Below are positions 17,659 to 27,363 of a stretch of DNA of 64,000 nucleotides, in pieces. This DNA comes from CBFHSD01 sp965658375 (GTDB lineage Bacteria; Bacteroidota; Bacteroidia; Flavobacteriales_G; Salibacteraceae), in the NCBI GenBank assembly GCA_965658375.1, contig CBFHSD010000011.1, positions 1 through 64,000 of the forward strand, read 5' to 3'. A program made the position numbers and the translations under genes. The notes beneath the pieces were generated by a model that saw only the letters and a list, made by a program, of their open reading frames with translations, searched no databases and was not told where the DNA came from. Each line of letters starts with the position of its first letter. Position 1 is the stretch's first letter.

Positions 17659-18222
17659 ATGAAAATAACAACAATACAATTAACTCTATCCATCATTTTA
17701 CTGTCCATCACGATTGAAAATGCTCAAGCTCAAGCTTTCACCGGCTTATCCGCATTTAAAACTCTAATCAAATATGAAGGGCAACGATATCTAATGGAGG
17801 AGGTATATCAAATAAAATCGGAAGATTACGACAAATTAAAAATTGTCAAAACCATCGAAGAAACAGACGCTAGCGAAGGTTTTTTATTTGTTCTCACCTC
17901 CTACAAATTCAATGACAAAAGAGGTGCAATAATTACATCCTTTAACAGTACTAGTTTATCAAATGCTCAGTACGGTTTTGTCAATATTCATTTGGGCCAC
18001 AATGAATATTTGGATTTATACAATACATTCAAACACCTGGAAAAGATGAGTCCAGAAGATGACGAACATTTTTTGAGAAAATTCAACGATCGATTAATCG
18101 TAGATGTGAATAATCAGGCAGAGGTACTCTATTTTACGTTGTGGGTCGATTATCATAATCGCCACGCGTTCACAACTACCAAATGGGATAGAGCTTTTAA
18201 GAAATATCAAAAATTCGTTTAG
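17659..18222 (+). CDS. Secreted hypothetical protein
   Basis: Protein of 187 aa with a clear signal peptide (MKITTIQLTLSIILLSITIE, cleavage after NAQAQA). The in-frame ATG at 17644 adds five residues ahead of the signal and is less likely. The mature part is mixed alpha/beta with a central block FVLTSYKFNDKRGAIITSFN and a basic C-terminus (WDRAFKKYQKFV). No known motif is recognised. It stands alone between the gap and the glycosyltransferase. Codon use is AT-richer than its left neighbours by eye. Confidence 0.65.
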   Translation: MKITTIQLTLSIILLSITIENAQAQAFTGLSAFKTLIKYEGQRYLMEEVYQIKSEDYDKLKIVKTIEETDASEGFLFVLTSYKFNDKRGAIITSFNSTSLSNAQYGFVNIHLGHNEYLDLYNTFKHLEKMSPEDDEHFLRKFNDRLIVDVNNQAEVLYFTLWVDYHNRHAFTTTKWDRAFKKYQKFV

Positions 18223-18326
18223 CAAGAAGAATTTCCTGAATAAGTATAGTGTTTCGGTAATTCCTTTTCCCTGAAGGCAACAAAAGCAGTTTTCTTACTT
18301 TGTGTTCCCAAATAATTCGGTCTACA

Positions 18327-19237
18327 GTGCAACCTTTAGTCTCTATCATTACAGTAAACTACAATGGCGCTAAGCTCACAGAAGCTTTATTGCTGAGCTT
18401 GCAAAAAATCAGCTACTCCAATGTAGAGGTTATTGTGGTAGACAACAATTCAAGCGAGGGCATAGACAATCTCAAAGCAGCATTCAAAGAGGTTATTTTC
18501 ATAGATGCTCCAGAGAACCTCGGTTTTGCAGGAGGAAACAACTTGGGCTTTAACAACGCCAGAGGCAAATACTTCTTGATGTTGAACAACGATACCGAGG
18601 TAGAACCCGACTTTTTAGAACCTTTGGTAGAAGTGATGGAAAGCGATGAGCGCATTGGCTGCACCTCTTCGAAACTCATCTATTTTGACGACAAAAAAAC
18701 CATTCAATTTGCAGGACATTCAGGAATCAATCTTTACTCTGGCAGAGGGTTCGTGGTTACCACGAAATCAACAAAAGGCAATACGAAGACGTGATTGACA
18801 TACAAATTGCTCATGGAGCCGCAATGATGGTAAGCAGAAAAATGGTGGAAGAGATAGGCCTTATGGCAGATCTCTACTTTTTGTACTACGAAGAGTTAGA
18901 TTACTGCCACCGTATCATAGATGCAGGCTACACCATGAAATACGTGGGGCCATCTACGGTGTACCATAAAGAGTCGCAAACCGTAGGAAGAGAAAGCACA
19001 TTGAAGGTGTATTATATGAGTAGAAACCGATGGATTTACATGCGCAGAAACGCCAAAGGCATGCAGGCATTGATTGGTTGGTTGTATTTTCTCCTAGTGG
19101 CTTTTCCAAAAAATCTACTCAAATACGTGCTTAAGAGAAAGCCCGAACTGCTCAAAGCCTATTGGACTGGATCTCTCTGGAATTTGACCCACAACAACAT
19201 TTATGAAAACCCAACATTGGAACGTTCAAATGTTTAA
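18327..19237 (+). pseudogene. Family 2 glycosyltransferase split by a frameshift
   Basis: The 5' part (start probably GTG at 18327) encodes a GT-A fold: LVSIITVNYNGAKLTEALL, VEVIVVDNNSSEG, NLGFAGGNNLGFN and the DXD-type motif MLNNDTEVEPDFL. The 3' part in another frame has IAHGAAMMVSRKMVEEIG, YYEELDYCHRIIDAGY and a hydrophobic C-terminus (LIGWLYFLLVAFPKNLL). The frame is lost near 18745-18752: reading from 18752 gives RGYHEINKRQYEDVIDIQIA, which joins the two halves without missing any domain. A single missing base at AGAGGG would explain it. Both halves are otherwise intact, so this is a very recent mutation, a phase-variable site or a base-call error. The enzyme would add sugars to a rhamnan or lipid-linked glycan. 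Confidence 0.8.
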
Positions 19238-19296
19238 CATCCACTTTACAGAAAACTCAATTAGTAAACTACATTTGTTATAGAAAACTTCTTTAG

Positions 19297-20280
19297 ATGC
19301 GCGAGCTAATAAGCAATTTAGGAATTCAATTAAGAGAGGCGTTAGAAATCGGTAGAAAGACCGAATTCACCCGCTCTACAAGACCCATAAAAAATATTGT
19401 CATTTGCGGAATGGGTGGTTCTGGAATCGGTGGAACCATCGTTTCTGAGCTGGTTCAACACGAGTTGAATGTGCCTGTTGTTGTGGTAAAAAACTACAAC
19501 ATGCCTTCTTTCGTGAACCAACACACCCTTGTTCTTGCCAATAGCTATTCTGGAAACACGGAAGAAACCCTGAATTTAATTCAGCAAGCTCGCGAAGTAG
19601 ACAGCCAAATTTGCGTAATCACCTCTGGCGGTAACGCTCGCGAAATGGCGCAGCGCAACAATTGGAACCATTATGTGATTCCAGCAGGAAACCCACCTCG
19701 TAGCATGCTGGCTTACAGCATTACACTGCAACTGTTTGTACTGAAAAGATATGAGTTGCTCGACATTGAGTTTGAAGCATCCATCGAGCGCTTTGTTGAC
19801 TATTGGAGTGAAAATGAAAGCACCATCCAAAACGAAGCAAAAGAAGTTGCCAATCAATTGGTCGGTAAAACACCGGTAATTTATTCTACAGCTCCGAATG
19901 AAGGTATTGCGGTTCGCATGAGACAACAGCTGAATGAAAACAGTAAAATGTTGTGTTGGCATGCCGTTATTCCAGAAATGAATCATAACGAATTGGTGGG
20001 ATGGACTAGCGGAAACGAAGACATTGCTGTCTTGCTTCTTCGAAATCACTCAGATTTTGAGCGCAACCAAATCCGCATCGAAATCAACAAAGAGATCATT
20101 CAGCCATTTTCTCCAAACATTTACGAAATCTGGAGTCCAGAAAGTACGCGTGTAGAAGAAACCCTTTTCCATATTCACTTTGGAGATTGGATCAGCTACT
20201 TCTTAAGCGCACGCAACGGGGTTGACATCATGGCCATTGAAGCCATAGATCATTTGAAAAGCGAACTCGAAAAGATGTAG
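19297..20280 (+). CDS. Bifunctional phosphoglucose/phosphomannose isomerase
   Basis: Cytoplasmic sugar-phosphate isomerase of 327 aa with tandem SIS domains. The first SIS block is IKNIVICGMGGSGIGGTIVS, and the sugar-phosphate loop follows in LANSYSGNTEETLNLI. The second SIS domain has VIYSTAPNEGIAVRMRQQLN and the conserved EMNHNELVGW motif of the PGI/PMI family. It interconverts glucose-6-P and fructose-6-P and also mannose-6-P, feeding glycolysis and glycan precursors. It follows a glycosyltransferase and stops two bases before the convergent alanine dehydrogenase. Confidence 0.9.
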   Translation: MRELISNLGIQLREALEIGRKTEFTRSTRPIKNIVICGMGGSGIGGTIVSELVQHELNVPVVVVKNYNMPSFVNQHTLVLANSYSGNTEETLNLIQQAREVDSQICVITSGGNAREMAQRNNWNHYVIPAGNPPRSMLAYSITLQLFVLKRYELLDIEFEASIERFVDYWSENESTIQNEAKEVANQLVGKTPVIYSTAPNEGIAVRMRQQLNENSKMLCWHAVIPEMNHNELVGWTSGNEDIAVLLLRNHSDFERNQIRIEINKEIIQPFSPNIYEIWSPESTRVEETLFHIHFGDWISYFLSARNGVDIMAIEAIDHLKSELEKM

Positions 20281-20282
20281 GC

Positions 20283-21500
20283 CTATAAGGCACTCATCAA
20301 TAAATCTAAATCTTTATAGGGGATCCCATAGGTTTCTCCGAGAAACTCATTGGTAAGAATGCCTTGGTACATGTATACTCCTTGGCGCACTCCCCTGTTC
20401 TTTTTCAGCAGGTTTTCTAAACCTGCCTCTTCGCCCACACTGTTTAATATGGGTGCAAAAATATTGCTCAAAGCACGCGTAGCCGTTTTTGGAACACGCG
20501 ATGCAATATTGGGCACACAGTAATGAATAACACCATGTTTGGTAAAGGTGGGGTAACTGTGGTTGGTGACTTCAGAAGTCTCGAAACAACCGCCTTGATC
20601 TATACTTACATCCACCAATACAGAACCTTCTTTCATAGCAGCTACCATCGGTTCGCTTACAACACAAGGCGTACGCCCATGGGGTGCACGAATGGCTCCA
20701 ATAGCCACATCTGCATTTGACAAGGCTTTGAACAAAGCTTCTGGTTGTAAAATAGAAGTGAATAATCGTGTTCCTAAACTGTTTTGAAGTCTTCTGAGCT
20801 TGTAGGTGTTGTTATCAAACACCTTTACATTTGCTCCCAATCCCATAGCGGCACGAGTGGCATATTCTCCCACAGAACCGGCTCCAATAATGACCACTTC
20901 AGAGGGCTCAACGCCAGAAATTCCACCTAGCATAGCACCTACACCATCGTTGTACTTACTCATGTATTCGGCTGCAATCAGTACGCTGGTGTTCCCAGCA
21001 ATTTCTCCCATGGCATTCACAACAGGCAAGTTGCCATCGGCATCTACAATGTAATCCCAAGCAATGGAGGTAATTTTCTTTTGAATGAGTCTTTTAAGAA
21101 AGCTCTCTGGCTGAATAGAGAGTTGCAAAGCAGAAATGAGCACTTGCTTGTGCTGCATCATGTCTATTTCTTCAATGTTTGGGGGCTCAACCTTGAGCAA
21201 GATTTTTGCTTTGTACACCTCTTCTTTGCTGTGCTTGATTTGAGCTCCTGCTTCGCTGTAGTCGCTATCTGTAAAGCTTGACTTATCCCCAGCGCCAGAC
21301 TCTATCCAAATCTCATGGCCATTGCTTACTAAGAAGCCCACTGCCTCTGGTGCCAATGCCACCCGGTTCTCTTGAAAAGAAGATTCTTTCGGGATACCGA
21401 TATATAGTTTTCGTTCAGAATTTTTTACCGCCAACAGTTGTTCTTTGGGTGCCAATGCCGCTTCTTGCGACAAGCTCTTCAAGGGGTCTTTCTCTTCCAT
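20283..21500 (-). CDS. ald: Alanine dehydrogenase
   Basis: NAD-dependent enzyme that deaminates L-alanine to pyruvate and ammonia, 405 aa, about 35 residues longer than typical because of an N-terminal extension (MEEKDPLKSLSQEAALAPKE). The catalytic N-domain begins IGIPKESSFQENRVALAPEA and carries the Lys and His expected for pyruvate binding (LLKVEPPNIEEI and the MQHKQVLIS region). The Rossmann domain has VVIIGAGSVGEYATRAAMGL. The closing block VDVSIDQGGCFETS is diagnostic for the family. It stops 2 bases from the convergent isomerase and lies 2 bases downstream of tsaE, so it is cotranscribed with porX and tsaE. Confidence 0.92.
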   Translation of the reverse strand: MEEKDPLKSLSQEAALAPKEQLLAVKNSERKLYIGIPKESSFQENRVALAPEAVGFLVSNGHEIWIESGAGDKSSFTDSDYSEAGAQIKHSKEEVYKAKILLKVEPPNIEEIDMMQHKQVLISALQLSIQPESFLKRLIQKKITSIAWDYIVDADGNLPVVNAMGEIAGNTSVLIAAEYMSKYNDGVGAMLGGISGVEPSEVVIIGAGSVGEYATRAAMGLGANVKVFDNNTYKLRRLQNSLGTRLFTSILQPEALFKALSNADVAIGAIRAPHGRTPCVVSEPMVAAMKEGSVLVDVSIDQGGCFETSEVTNHSYPTFTKHGVIHYCVPNIASRVPKTATRALSNIFAPILNSVGEEAGLENLLKKNRGVRQGVYMYQGILTNEFLGETYGIPYKDLDLLMSAL

Positions 21501-21502
21501 TG

Positions 21503-21907
21503 CTAAAAAGTAATGATTCGTTCTTCTTGCTCTACACGTATGTTCAGCACATGGGCCTTTGGTGGCAGTAAACCTTCAATGCGTTCTGGCCACTCTACCA
21601 AACACCAATTTCCGCTATAAAAATAGTGTTCGTATCCCATATCAAGCGCCTCTTCTTCATCTTTAATTCGGTAAAAATCAAAATGGTATACGGCATCGCC
21701 TGTATTATCTTGGTATTCATTCACCAAAGAAAAAGTTGGGCTACTCACCTCATCGCTCACTCCCAGTGCTTTTACAATGGCTTTGGCAAAGGTGGTTTTA
21801 CCCGCGCCCATCTCGCCATAAAACAAGACCACTCCTGGGGGAACACGCTTCACAAACTCGGCTGCAATGGCCGGCAGATCTGCTAAAGTTGATGCTCTAA
21901 ACTCCAT
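21503..21907 (-). CDS. tsaE: tRNA threonylcarbamoyladenosine biosynthesis ATPase
   Basis: Small P-loop ATPase (134 aa) that works with TsaB and TsaD to make t6A at position 37 of ANN-decoding tRNAs. The Walker A loop FYGEMGAGKTTFAKAIVKAL is at about residues 29-48, then SSPTFSLVNEY, the Asp/Phe block VYHFDFYRIKDEEEALDMGY, and WCLVEWPERI with the conserved Trp-Pro-Glu. The start overlaps the porX stop in TAATG. Length and motif order are canonical. Confidence 0.93.
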   Translation of the reverse strand: MEFRASTLADLPAIAAEFVKRVPPGVVLFYGEMGAGKTTFAKAIVKALGVSDEVSSPTFSLVNEYQDNTGDAVYHFDFYRIKDEEEALDMGYEHYFYSGNWCLVEWPERIEGLLPPKAHVLNIRVEQEERIITF

Positions 21908-23454
21908 TATTTTGGGCGTAGGGTAATAAGAGGAACCACCATTTCTGGAAGAGAAATTCCTCCGTGTTGGAAGGTATCTCTGTAGTATTTCGCGTAGTGA
22001 TTGTAGTTATTAGGATAAGCCAAGAAGTCATCCTCTCCTGCAAATATGATTGATTCGCTCACCGTGGTTTTCGGGATCCCAATATCTTCTGGATTTCCAG
22101 CAGCAAACACATCTTTTGCTTTGTAGTTCAGGTTCTTGCCCACTTTGTATCGCAAGTTGGTATTTGTATTTCTATCTCCTACCACCTTCACCGCATTTCT
22201 TACGCGCACTGTGCCATGGTCTGTTGTTAAGATGACTTTGCAATCGTGCTCGGCCATTTTCTTAAACATGCTGTAAAGCGGTGAGTTCTTGAACCAACTT
22301 ACCGTTAATGAACGGTAGGCTTTTTCATCGCTTGCCAACTCTTTGATCATGTCCATTTCTGTGCGGGCATGCGAAAGCATATCTACAAAATTGTAGACAA
22401 TCACGTTTAAATCGTTTTGCATTAGATCTTTGAATTGCTCGTCTACTTTTCTGCCATAGTTGAGGGTAAGCACCTTGTTATACTTCATTTTCAAAGGCAA
22501 TTGCAGCCTTTTCAATTGGTGAGATAAAAAGTCTGCTTCGTGGTTGTTTTTGCTGCCTTCATCATTCTCATTTTTCCAAAGTTTAGGAAAATGCCTTTGA
22601 ATATCTCGTGGCATCATGCCAGCGAACAAAGCGTTACGCGCATAATGGGTTGCCGTTGGCAGAATGCTCATATAGGTAGACTCATCTTCGAAATGAAATA
22701 CGTTGCTGAGTTCTGGCATCAACACCCGCCACTGATCGTAGCGGAGGTTATCTATGACCACCAAAAAGGTCGATTTCCCTTTCTCGCATTGCGGAGCCAC
22801 GTATTTTTCGAATACTTGATGAGAAAGCAGTGGAGCGTCTTCTTCTCCATCTATCCAATCGTGGTAATTCTGCCCTACAAATTTGGTAAACTGCTGGTTG
22901 GCTTCTTGACTTTGCATGGAGATGATCTCGCGCATGCTATCATCTTCAGACCCTGAGATTTGAAGCTCCCAATACACCATCTCTTTATACAGGTCCATCC
23001 ATTCTTGCGCGTCCATACGGTCGCCAATGCGCATGCCTATTTCTCTAAATTTTTGCTGGTAGCTCGTGGTTGTCTTTTCACTCACCAAACGTTTGGTATC
23101 CAAGTTCTTTTTGATGGATAGCAAGATTTGCTTGGGGTTTACCGGCTTAATCAGGTAATCAGAAATGCGCGAGCCAATAGCGTCTTCCATAATCTGCTCT
23201 TCCTCACTTTTGGTGATCATCACCACTGGCATAGTGGGGTATTTATTTTTGATGCGGGTGAGGGTTTCTAATCCAGAAAGACCCGGCATATTTTCATCTA
23301 AAAAGACCAAATCTGCCGAAGCAGACTCGAGCAATTCCAATGCATCTTCTCCGTTAGTAGCCGTAACTACGGTGTAGCCTTTTGCCTCAAGAAACAATAC
23401 GTGAGGTTTGAGCAAGTCTATTTCGTCATCAGCCCAGAGAATTTTGATTTCCAT
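21907..23454 (-). CDS. porX: PorX-type response regulator with PglZ domain (T9SS regulation)
   Basis: Two-domain protein of 515 aa. Residues 1-125 are a receiver domain with ILWADDE at the start, phosphoacceptor Asp53 in LVFLDENMPGLSG and the switch Lys in DYLIKPVNP. The C-terminal half is a PglZ/alkaline-phosphatase-fold domain with VVIDNLRYDQWRVL (metal-binding Asp), NALFAGMMPRDIQ and ILTTDHGTVRVRN. This architecture is specific to PorX, which acts with the kinase PorY and the sigma factor SigP to control genes for the T9SS. No porY is next to it, as is usual. T9SS sorting tails occur on two products in this window, so the system is present in the organism. Confidence 0.93.
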   Translation of the reverse strand: MEIKILWADDEIDLLKPHVLFLEAKGYTVVTATNGEDALELLESASADLVFLDENMPGLSGLETLTRIKNKYPTMPVVMITKSEEEQIMEDAIGSRISDYLIKPVNPKQILLSIKKNLDTKRLVSEKTTTSYQQKFREIGMRIGDRMDAQEWMDLYKEMVYWELQISGSEDDSMREIISMQSQEANQQFTKFVGQNYHDWIDGEEDAPLLSHQVFEKYVAPQCEKGKSTFLVVIDNLRYDQWRVLMPELSNVFHFEDESTYMSILPTATHYARNALFAGMMPRDIQRHFPKLWKNENDEGSKNNHEADFLSHQLKRLQLPLKMKYNKVLTLNYGRKVDEQFKDLMQNDLNVIVYNFVDMLSHARTEMDMIKELASDEKAYRSLTVSWFKNSPLYSMFKKMAEHDCKVILTTDHGTVRVRNAVKVVGDRNTNTNLRYKVGKNLNYKAKDVFAAGNPEDIGIPKTTVSESIIFAGEDDFLAYPNNYNHYAKYYRDTFQHGGISLPEMVVPLITLRPK

Positions 23455-23589
23455 GTGTTTTTATTTGTGCACTCAAAAATGAGCATTTCAAGTGAAGAAT
23501 GATTTAATTAAACCGATTTCTGCATCATTTGGTGCAGATTTCTTGTTTCTTTGAAGTACCGAACAAGTTAACCAAGTAAAGCACTCCAT

Positions 23590-24819
23590 TTGTCAATTAA
23601 CAAACGTAAAATCTTCAACGACCCGATCTATGGTTTTATTACCATTCCCAATGAATTGGTTTACGATATCATCGAGCACCCTTATTTTCAACGCTTAAGA
23701 AGAATCACGCAATTGGGCTTGACCAATGTGGTCTATTCGGGAGCCAACCACACACGCTTTCAACATACCTTGGGAGCCATGCACCTGATGGGGCAGGCAA
23801 TACAGATCATCAGAAGCAAAGGGCACCAAATCAGTGAAGAAGAAGAAACGGGTGCACTCATTGCTATTTTGCTGCACGATATTGGTCACGGGCCTTTCAG
23901 CCACACCTTAGAATTTACATTGATCGAAGGCGTTCACCATGAGCACCTTTCCAAACGCTTTATGCACCAGTTGAACGATGAGTTCAATGGCGCTTTGGAT
24001 TTAGCTATTCAAATTTTTGAGGGAAGCTATTCAAAGCCCTTTTTACACCATTTAGTCTCTAGTCAGCTAGATGTAGACCGCTTAGACTACCTCAAGCGCG
24101 ACAGTTTTTTCACAGGAGTTTCTGAAGGCGTGGTAGGCTCTGAGCGCATCATAAAAATGATGAACGTTGCCAACAATGAATTGGTTATTGAGGCAAAGGG
24201 CATTTACAGCATTGAGAAATTCTTGATTGCCAGAAGACTAATGTATTGGCAGGTTTACCTGCACAAAACAGTGCTTGCAGCTGAATTCTTATTGGTACAA
24301 ATTCTGATGCGTGCCAAAGAATTGGCAAAAAAAGAAATGTCCCTTCCATCTAGCAAGGCTTTACACACCTTCCTTTACCATACTTTGACCAAAGAAGATT
24401 TTGACTCGTCTCCCTCATACATAGAAACCTTTGCTCAGCTAGATGATTATGACATCCTTACTGCGGTGAAAGAATGGTGTGCACATCACGATCCTGTGCT
24501 CAGTAGACTTTCAAAAATGCTGATCAACCGAAGGCTATATAAAATAGAGATCAGTCAACGTCCGTTTTCTAAAGAGCGGATAGAGGCATTGAGGCAAGAC
24601 GTGAGCAAAGCCTTTAGCATTGATGAAAACGAAGCTGCGTATTTCGTATTTTCAGATAAAGTGCAAAATGCTGCCTACAGCCAAAAGATGAGTAAAATAA
24701 ACCTTTTGCAAAAAGACGGCTCAGTTACAGACTTGATGCATAATGTTGATTTATTGACCATTTCTGTACTCTCTGAACCGGTTACAAAGTATTTTATCTG
24801 TTACCCTAAAAACCTTTAA
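23590..24819 (+). CDS. HD-superfamily phosphohydrolase (YdhJ/SAMHD1-like)
   Basis: Protein of 409 aa. The HD metal site is clear: FQRLRRITQLGLTNVVYSGA with NHTRFQHTLGAMHLM supplying the first His, then ILLHDIGHGPFSH (His-Asp near residues 97-98) and the later Asp in SSQLDVDRLDYLKRD. This is the dGTPase-like branch whose substrate is often a (d)NTP, but it is not assured here. The start is TTG at 23590; the next block INKRKIFNDPIYGFI is conserved, so a later start would cut the domain. It is divergent from porX and 65 bases upstream of lpxD. Confidence 0.88.
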   Translation: MSINKRKIFNDPIYGFITIPNELVYDIIEHPYFQRLRRITQLGLTNVVYSGANHTRFQHTLGAMHLMGQAIQIIRSKGHQISEEEETGALIAILLHDIGHGPFSHTLEFTLIEGVHHEHLSKRFMHQLNDEFNGALDLAIQIFEGSYSKPFLHHLVSSQLDVDRLDYLKRDSFFTGVSEGVVGSERIIKMMNVANNELVIEAKGIYSIEKFLIARRLMYWQVYLHKTVLAAEFLLVQILMRAKELAKKEMSLPSSKALHTFLYHTLTKEDFDSSPSYIETFAQLDDYDILTAVKEWCAHHDPVLSRLSKMLINRRLYKIEISQRPFSKERIEALRQDVSKAFSIDENEAAYFVFSDKVQNAAYSQKMSKINLLQKDGSVTDLMHNVDLLTISVLSEPVTKYFICYPKNL

Positions 24820-24883
24820 TTTTGTTGCGTTTTACTAGAGTCCCTATAGAAAGTACGTATCGTTTAATACCAAGACATATTTA

Positions 24884-25930
24884 ATGGAGTTTTCACTTGG
24901 ACAAGTTGCAGAGATACTCGAAGGAGAATTGATAGGAAATGCAACCGATAAGGTTCACAATCTGGCAAAAATTGAAGAAGGTGTGCCAGGAACCATTTGC
25001 TTTTTAAGCAACCCAGACTACACCGAATACATTTATACCACAAAGGCTACAGCCGTTATTGTTGGAAAAGACTTTACTCCAGAAAAAGCCCTTGAACACA
25101 ATCCAGCTCTTATAAAAGTAGAAGACCCTAGAATGGCTTTTACCAAGGTTTTGGGAGCTTACCAAGCCATGCGAGAAGCAAAGCTTCAGGGTATTCACCC
25201 TTCTGCGGTTATAGATGAATCTGCTATTATCGGTGAAAATGTATACATCGGCCCGTTAACAACAGTTGGTGCAAATGCAGTGATTGAAGACGGAGCAAAA
25301 ATTCATTCGCAATGCTATATTGGACCTGATACTAAAATTGGTAAGGGCACATTACTGCACAACCGCGTTAGCATTCACGAATACTGTCAAATTGGTGCTA
25401 AATGTATCTTTCAGTCAGGAGCAATCATTGGAGGTGACGGTTTTGGTTTTCAACCCAATTCAGAGAACAACTACACCAAGGTGCCTCACATTGGAAATGT
25501 AATAGTAGAAGATCATGTAGAAATTGGCGCTAACACTACTGTTGATCGCGCAACAATGGGTTCTACCATCATTAAAAGAGGTGTGAAATTGGATAACTTA
25601 ATCCAGATTGGTCACAATGTAGAAATTGGAGAGAACACAGTGATTGCAGCTCAAACAGGAATTGCGGGTTCTACTAAAATCGGCAAAAACTGCATGATGG
25701 GTGGTCAAGTTGGAATTGTAGGACACATTACCATAGCTGATGAAACAAAGATTGCTGCAAAATCAGGAATTGCTAAAAGCATTACTGATGTAAATACCAT
25801 TGTACAAGGTGCCCCATCTATGTCCATTGGTGATTTCAAGAAATCGTACATCCTTTTCAAAAAACTCCCTGACATGAACAGAAAAATGGCACAGCTAGAA
25901 AAACAAATCAATTCAATAGATAACAATTAG
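24884..25930 (+). CDS. lpxD: UDP-3-O-(3-hydroxyacyl)glucosamine N-acyltransferase
   Basis: Third enzyme of lipid A synthesis: moves a 3-hydroxyacyl chain from ACP to the 2-amino group of UDP-3-O-acyl-glucosamine in the cytoplasm. It has 348 aa. The N-terminal uridine-binding domain covers about 1-100 (ICFLSNPDYTEYIYTTKATA) and is followed by left-handed beta-helix hexapeptide repeats (IHPSAVIDESAIIGENVYIG; GDGFGFQP). The catalytic His lies in LIQIGHNVEIGEN near 240. A C-terminal helix ends the trimer-forming fold. It is first in lpxD-lpxC/fabZ-lpxA with 23- and 9-base gaps. Confidence 0.97.
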   Translation: MEFSLGQVAEILEGELIGNATDKVHNLAKIEEGVPGTICFLSNPDYTEYIYTTKATAVIVGKDFTPEKALEHNPALIKVEDPRMAFTKVLGAYQAMREAKLQGIHPSAVIDESAIIGENVYIGPLTTVGANAVIEDGAKIHSQCYIGPDTKIGKGTLLHNRVSIHEYCQIGAKCIFQSGAIIGGDGFGFQPNSENNYTKVPHIGNVIVEDHVEIGANTTVDRATMGSTIIKRGVKLDNLIQIGHNVEIGENTVIAAQTGIAGSTKIGKNCMMGGQVGIVGHITIADETKIAAKSGIAKSITDVNTIVQGAPSMSIGDFKKSYILFKKLPDMNRKMAQLEKQINSIDNN

Positions 25931-25953
25931 CCCCATCCCTAATTTAGAGAGTT

Positions 25954-27354
25954 ATGAATGAGATGCAGCGCACGCTCAACAATGAAGTTCAATTGGCCGG
26001 AATAGGCTTACACACTGGAGCTCAAACAACCATTACCATAAAGCCCTCAGAAGCCGATACCTGGTTTGTATTCAAACGAGTGGACCTAGAGGGATCTCCA
26101 GAAGTAAAAGCAGATGCAGATTTTGTTTCTCATACACAGCGAGGAACCTCTTTAAAGAAGGGAGAAACAGAAGTGCATACCACCGAGCATTTGCTCGCGG
26201 CTCTTTACGGAATGGGTTACGACAATGCCATTATAGAACTTGATGGCCCTGAAATTCCGATTCTAGACGGGAGTGCAATGCCATTTGTAGCTGCACTTAA
26301 AAAAGCTGGATACAAGGAGCAAGATTCACCAAGAAATTACTTTGTGTTAGAAGAAAACATGAAGTTTATCAATGAAGATAGACAAGCAGAATTTTTGGCT
26401 GTTCCAGATCCTGAACACCGCGTAACGGTTATGGTAGATTACCATTCGCCATTATTAGGAACCCAACATGCCAGCATGTACCAATTGGGTGAATTTGAGA
26501 AGGAGATAGCACCATGCAGAACCTTTGTGTTCTTGCGTGAATTGATGCAATTGGTGAACGCTGGTTTAATTAAGGGAGGCAGTGTGAACAACGCCATTGT
26601 AATGGTAGATACAGAGCTTTCTGATGCCGAAAAGCAAAAATTGGCAGACACTTTCAATAAACCTACCGACATGCTTGACGCTGTAGGAATTGGCATTCTC
26701 AACAACCTAGAATTGCACTATGAGAACGAACCCGCTCGTCACAAACTCCTAGACATTCTTGGAGACCTCGCTTTGATTGGACAGCCAATTAAAGGGCATA
26801 TTTTGGCTGCTAGACCAGGTCACCAAACCAATATAGAATTTGCCAAAGAACTTAAGAAGCAAATCAAGCTGCAAAAAACAAGAGCACCGCGTTTTGACGT
26901 GAACGTTCCACCTATAAAAAGTATTTTAGACGTTAAGAAAACACTGCCTCACCGCTACCCTATGCTTTTGGTAGACAAGGTGGTAGATCTTGTGGTAAAC
27001 GATTATGTGGTAGCTGTAAAGAATGTGACTTCGAATGAAGACATGTTCAATGGGCATTTTCCTGAAGAACCCATAATGCCAGGTGTTCTTATTGTAGAAG
27101 CCATGGCACAATCTGGCGGTTTCCTGGTACTTGCAGGCGTAGAAGATCCTGAAAACTATAGCACTTATTTCTTAAAAGTAGACAAGGTGAAGTTCAAGCA
27201 AAAAGTTGTTCCAGGAGATCAGCTTGTGATGCGCGTTCATTTAACCCAGCCTGTAAGACGTGGTGTTGGTTATATGAAAGGTGTAGCTTACGTTGGTGAT
27301 AAAGTTGTTTGCGAAGGGGAACTCATCGCCCAGATAATAAAGAATAAGTCGTAA
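25954..27354 (+). CDS. lpxC: Bifunctional LpxC deacetylase / FabZ dehydratase
   Basis: A fusion of two enzymes, typical of Bacteroidetes, 466 aa. Residues 1-300 are LpxC, the zinc deacetylase that commits UDP-3-O-acyl-GlcNAc to lipid A: LAGIGLHTGAQTTITI, the zinc-binding HTTEHLLAALYGMGYDNA, and HKLLDILGDLALIG with a later catalytic His in KGHILAARPGH. Residues about 315-466 are FabZ, the 3-hydroxyacyl-ACP dehydratase: LPHRYPMLLVDKVVD, then NGHFPEEPIMPGVLIVEAMA with catalytic His and Glu near 368 and 381. The two steps draw on the same 3-hydroxyacyl-ACP pool, and the fusion fixes their ratio. Confidence 0.97.
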   Translation: MNEMQRTLNNEVQLAGIGLHTGAQTTITIKPSEADTWFVFKRVDLEGSPEVKADADFVSHTQRGTSLKKGETEVHTTEHLLAALYGMGYDNAIIELDGPEIPILDGSAMPFVAALKKAGYKEQDSPRNYFVLEENMKFINEDRQAEFLAVPDPEHRVTVMVDYHSPLLGTQHASMYQLGEFEKEIAPCRTFVFLRELMQLVNAGLIKGGSVNNAIVMVDTELSDAEKQKLADTFNKPTDMLDAVGIGILNNLELHYENEPARHKLLDILGDLALIGQPIKGHILAARPGHQTNIEFAKELKKQIKLQKTRAPRFDVNVPPIKSILDVKKTLPHRYPMLLVDKVVDLVVNDYVVAVKNVTSNEDMFNGHFPEEPIMPGVLIVEAMAQSGGFLVLAGVEDPENYSTYFLKVDKVKFKQKVVPGDQLVMRVHLTQPVRRGVGYMKGVAYVGDKVVCEGELIAQIIKNKS

Positions 27355-27363
27355 TTTCCGTCC

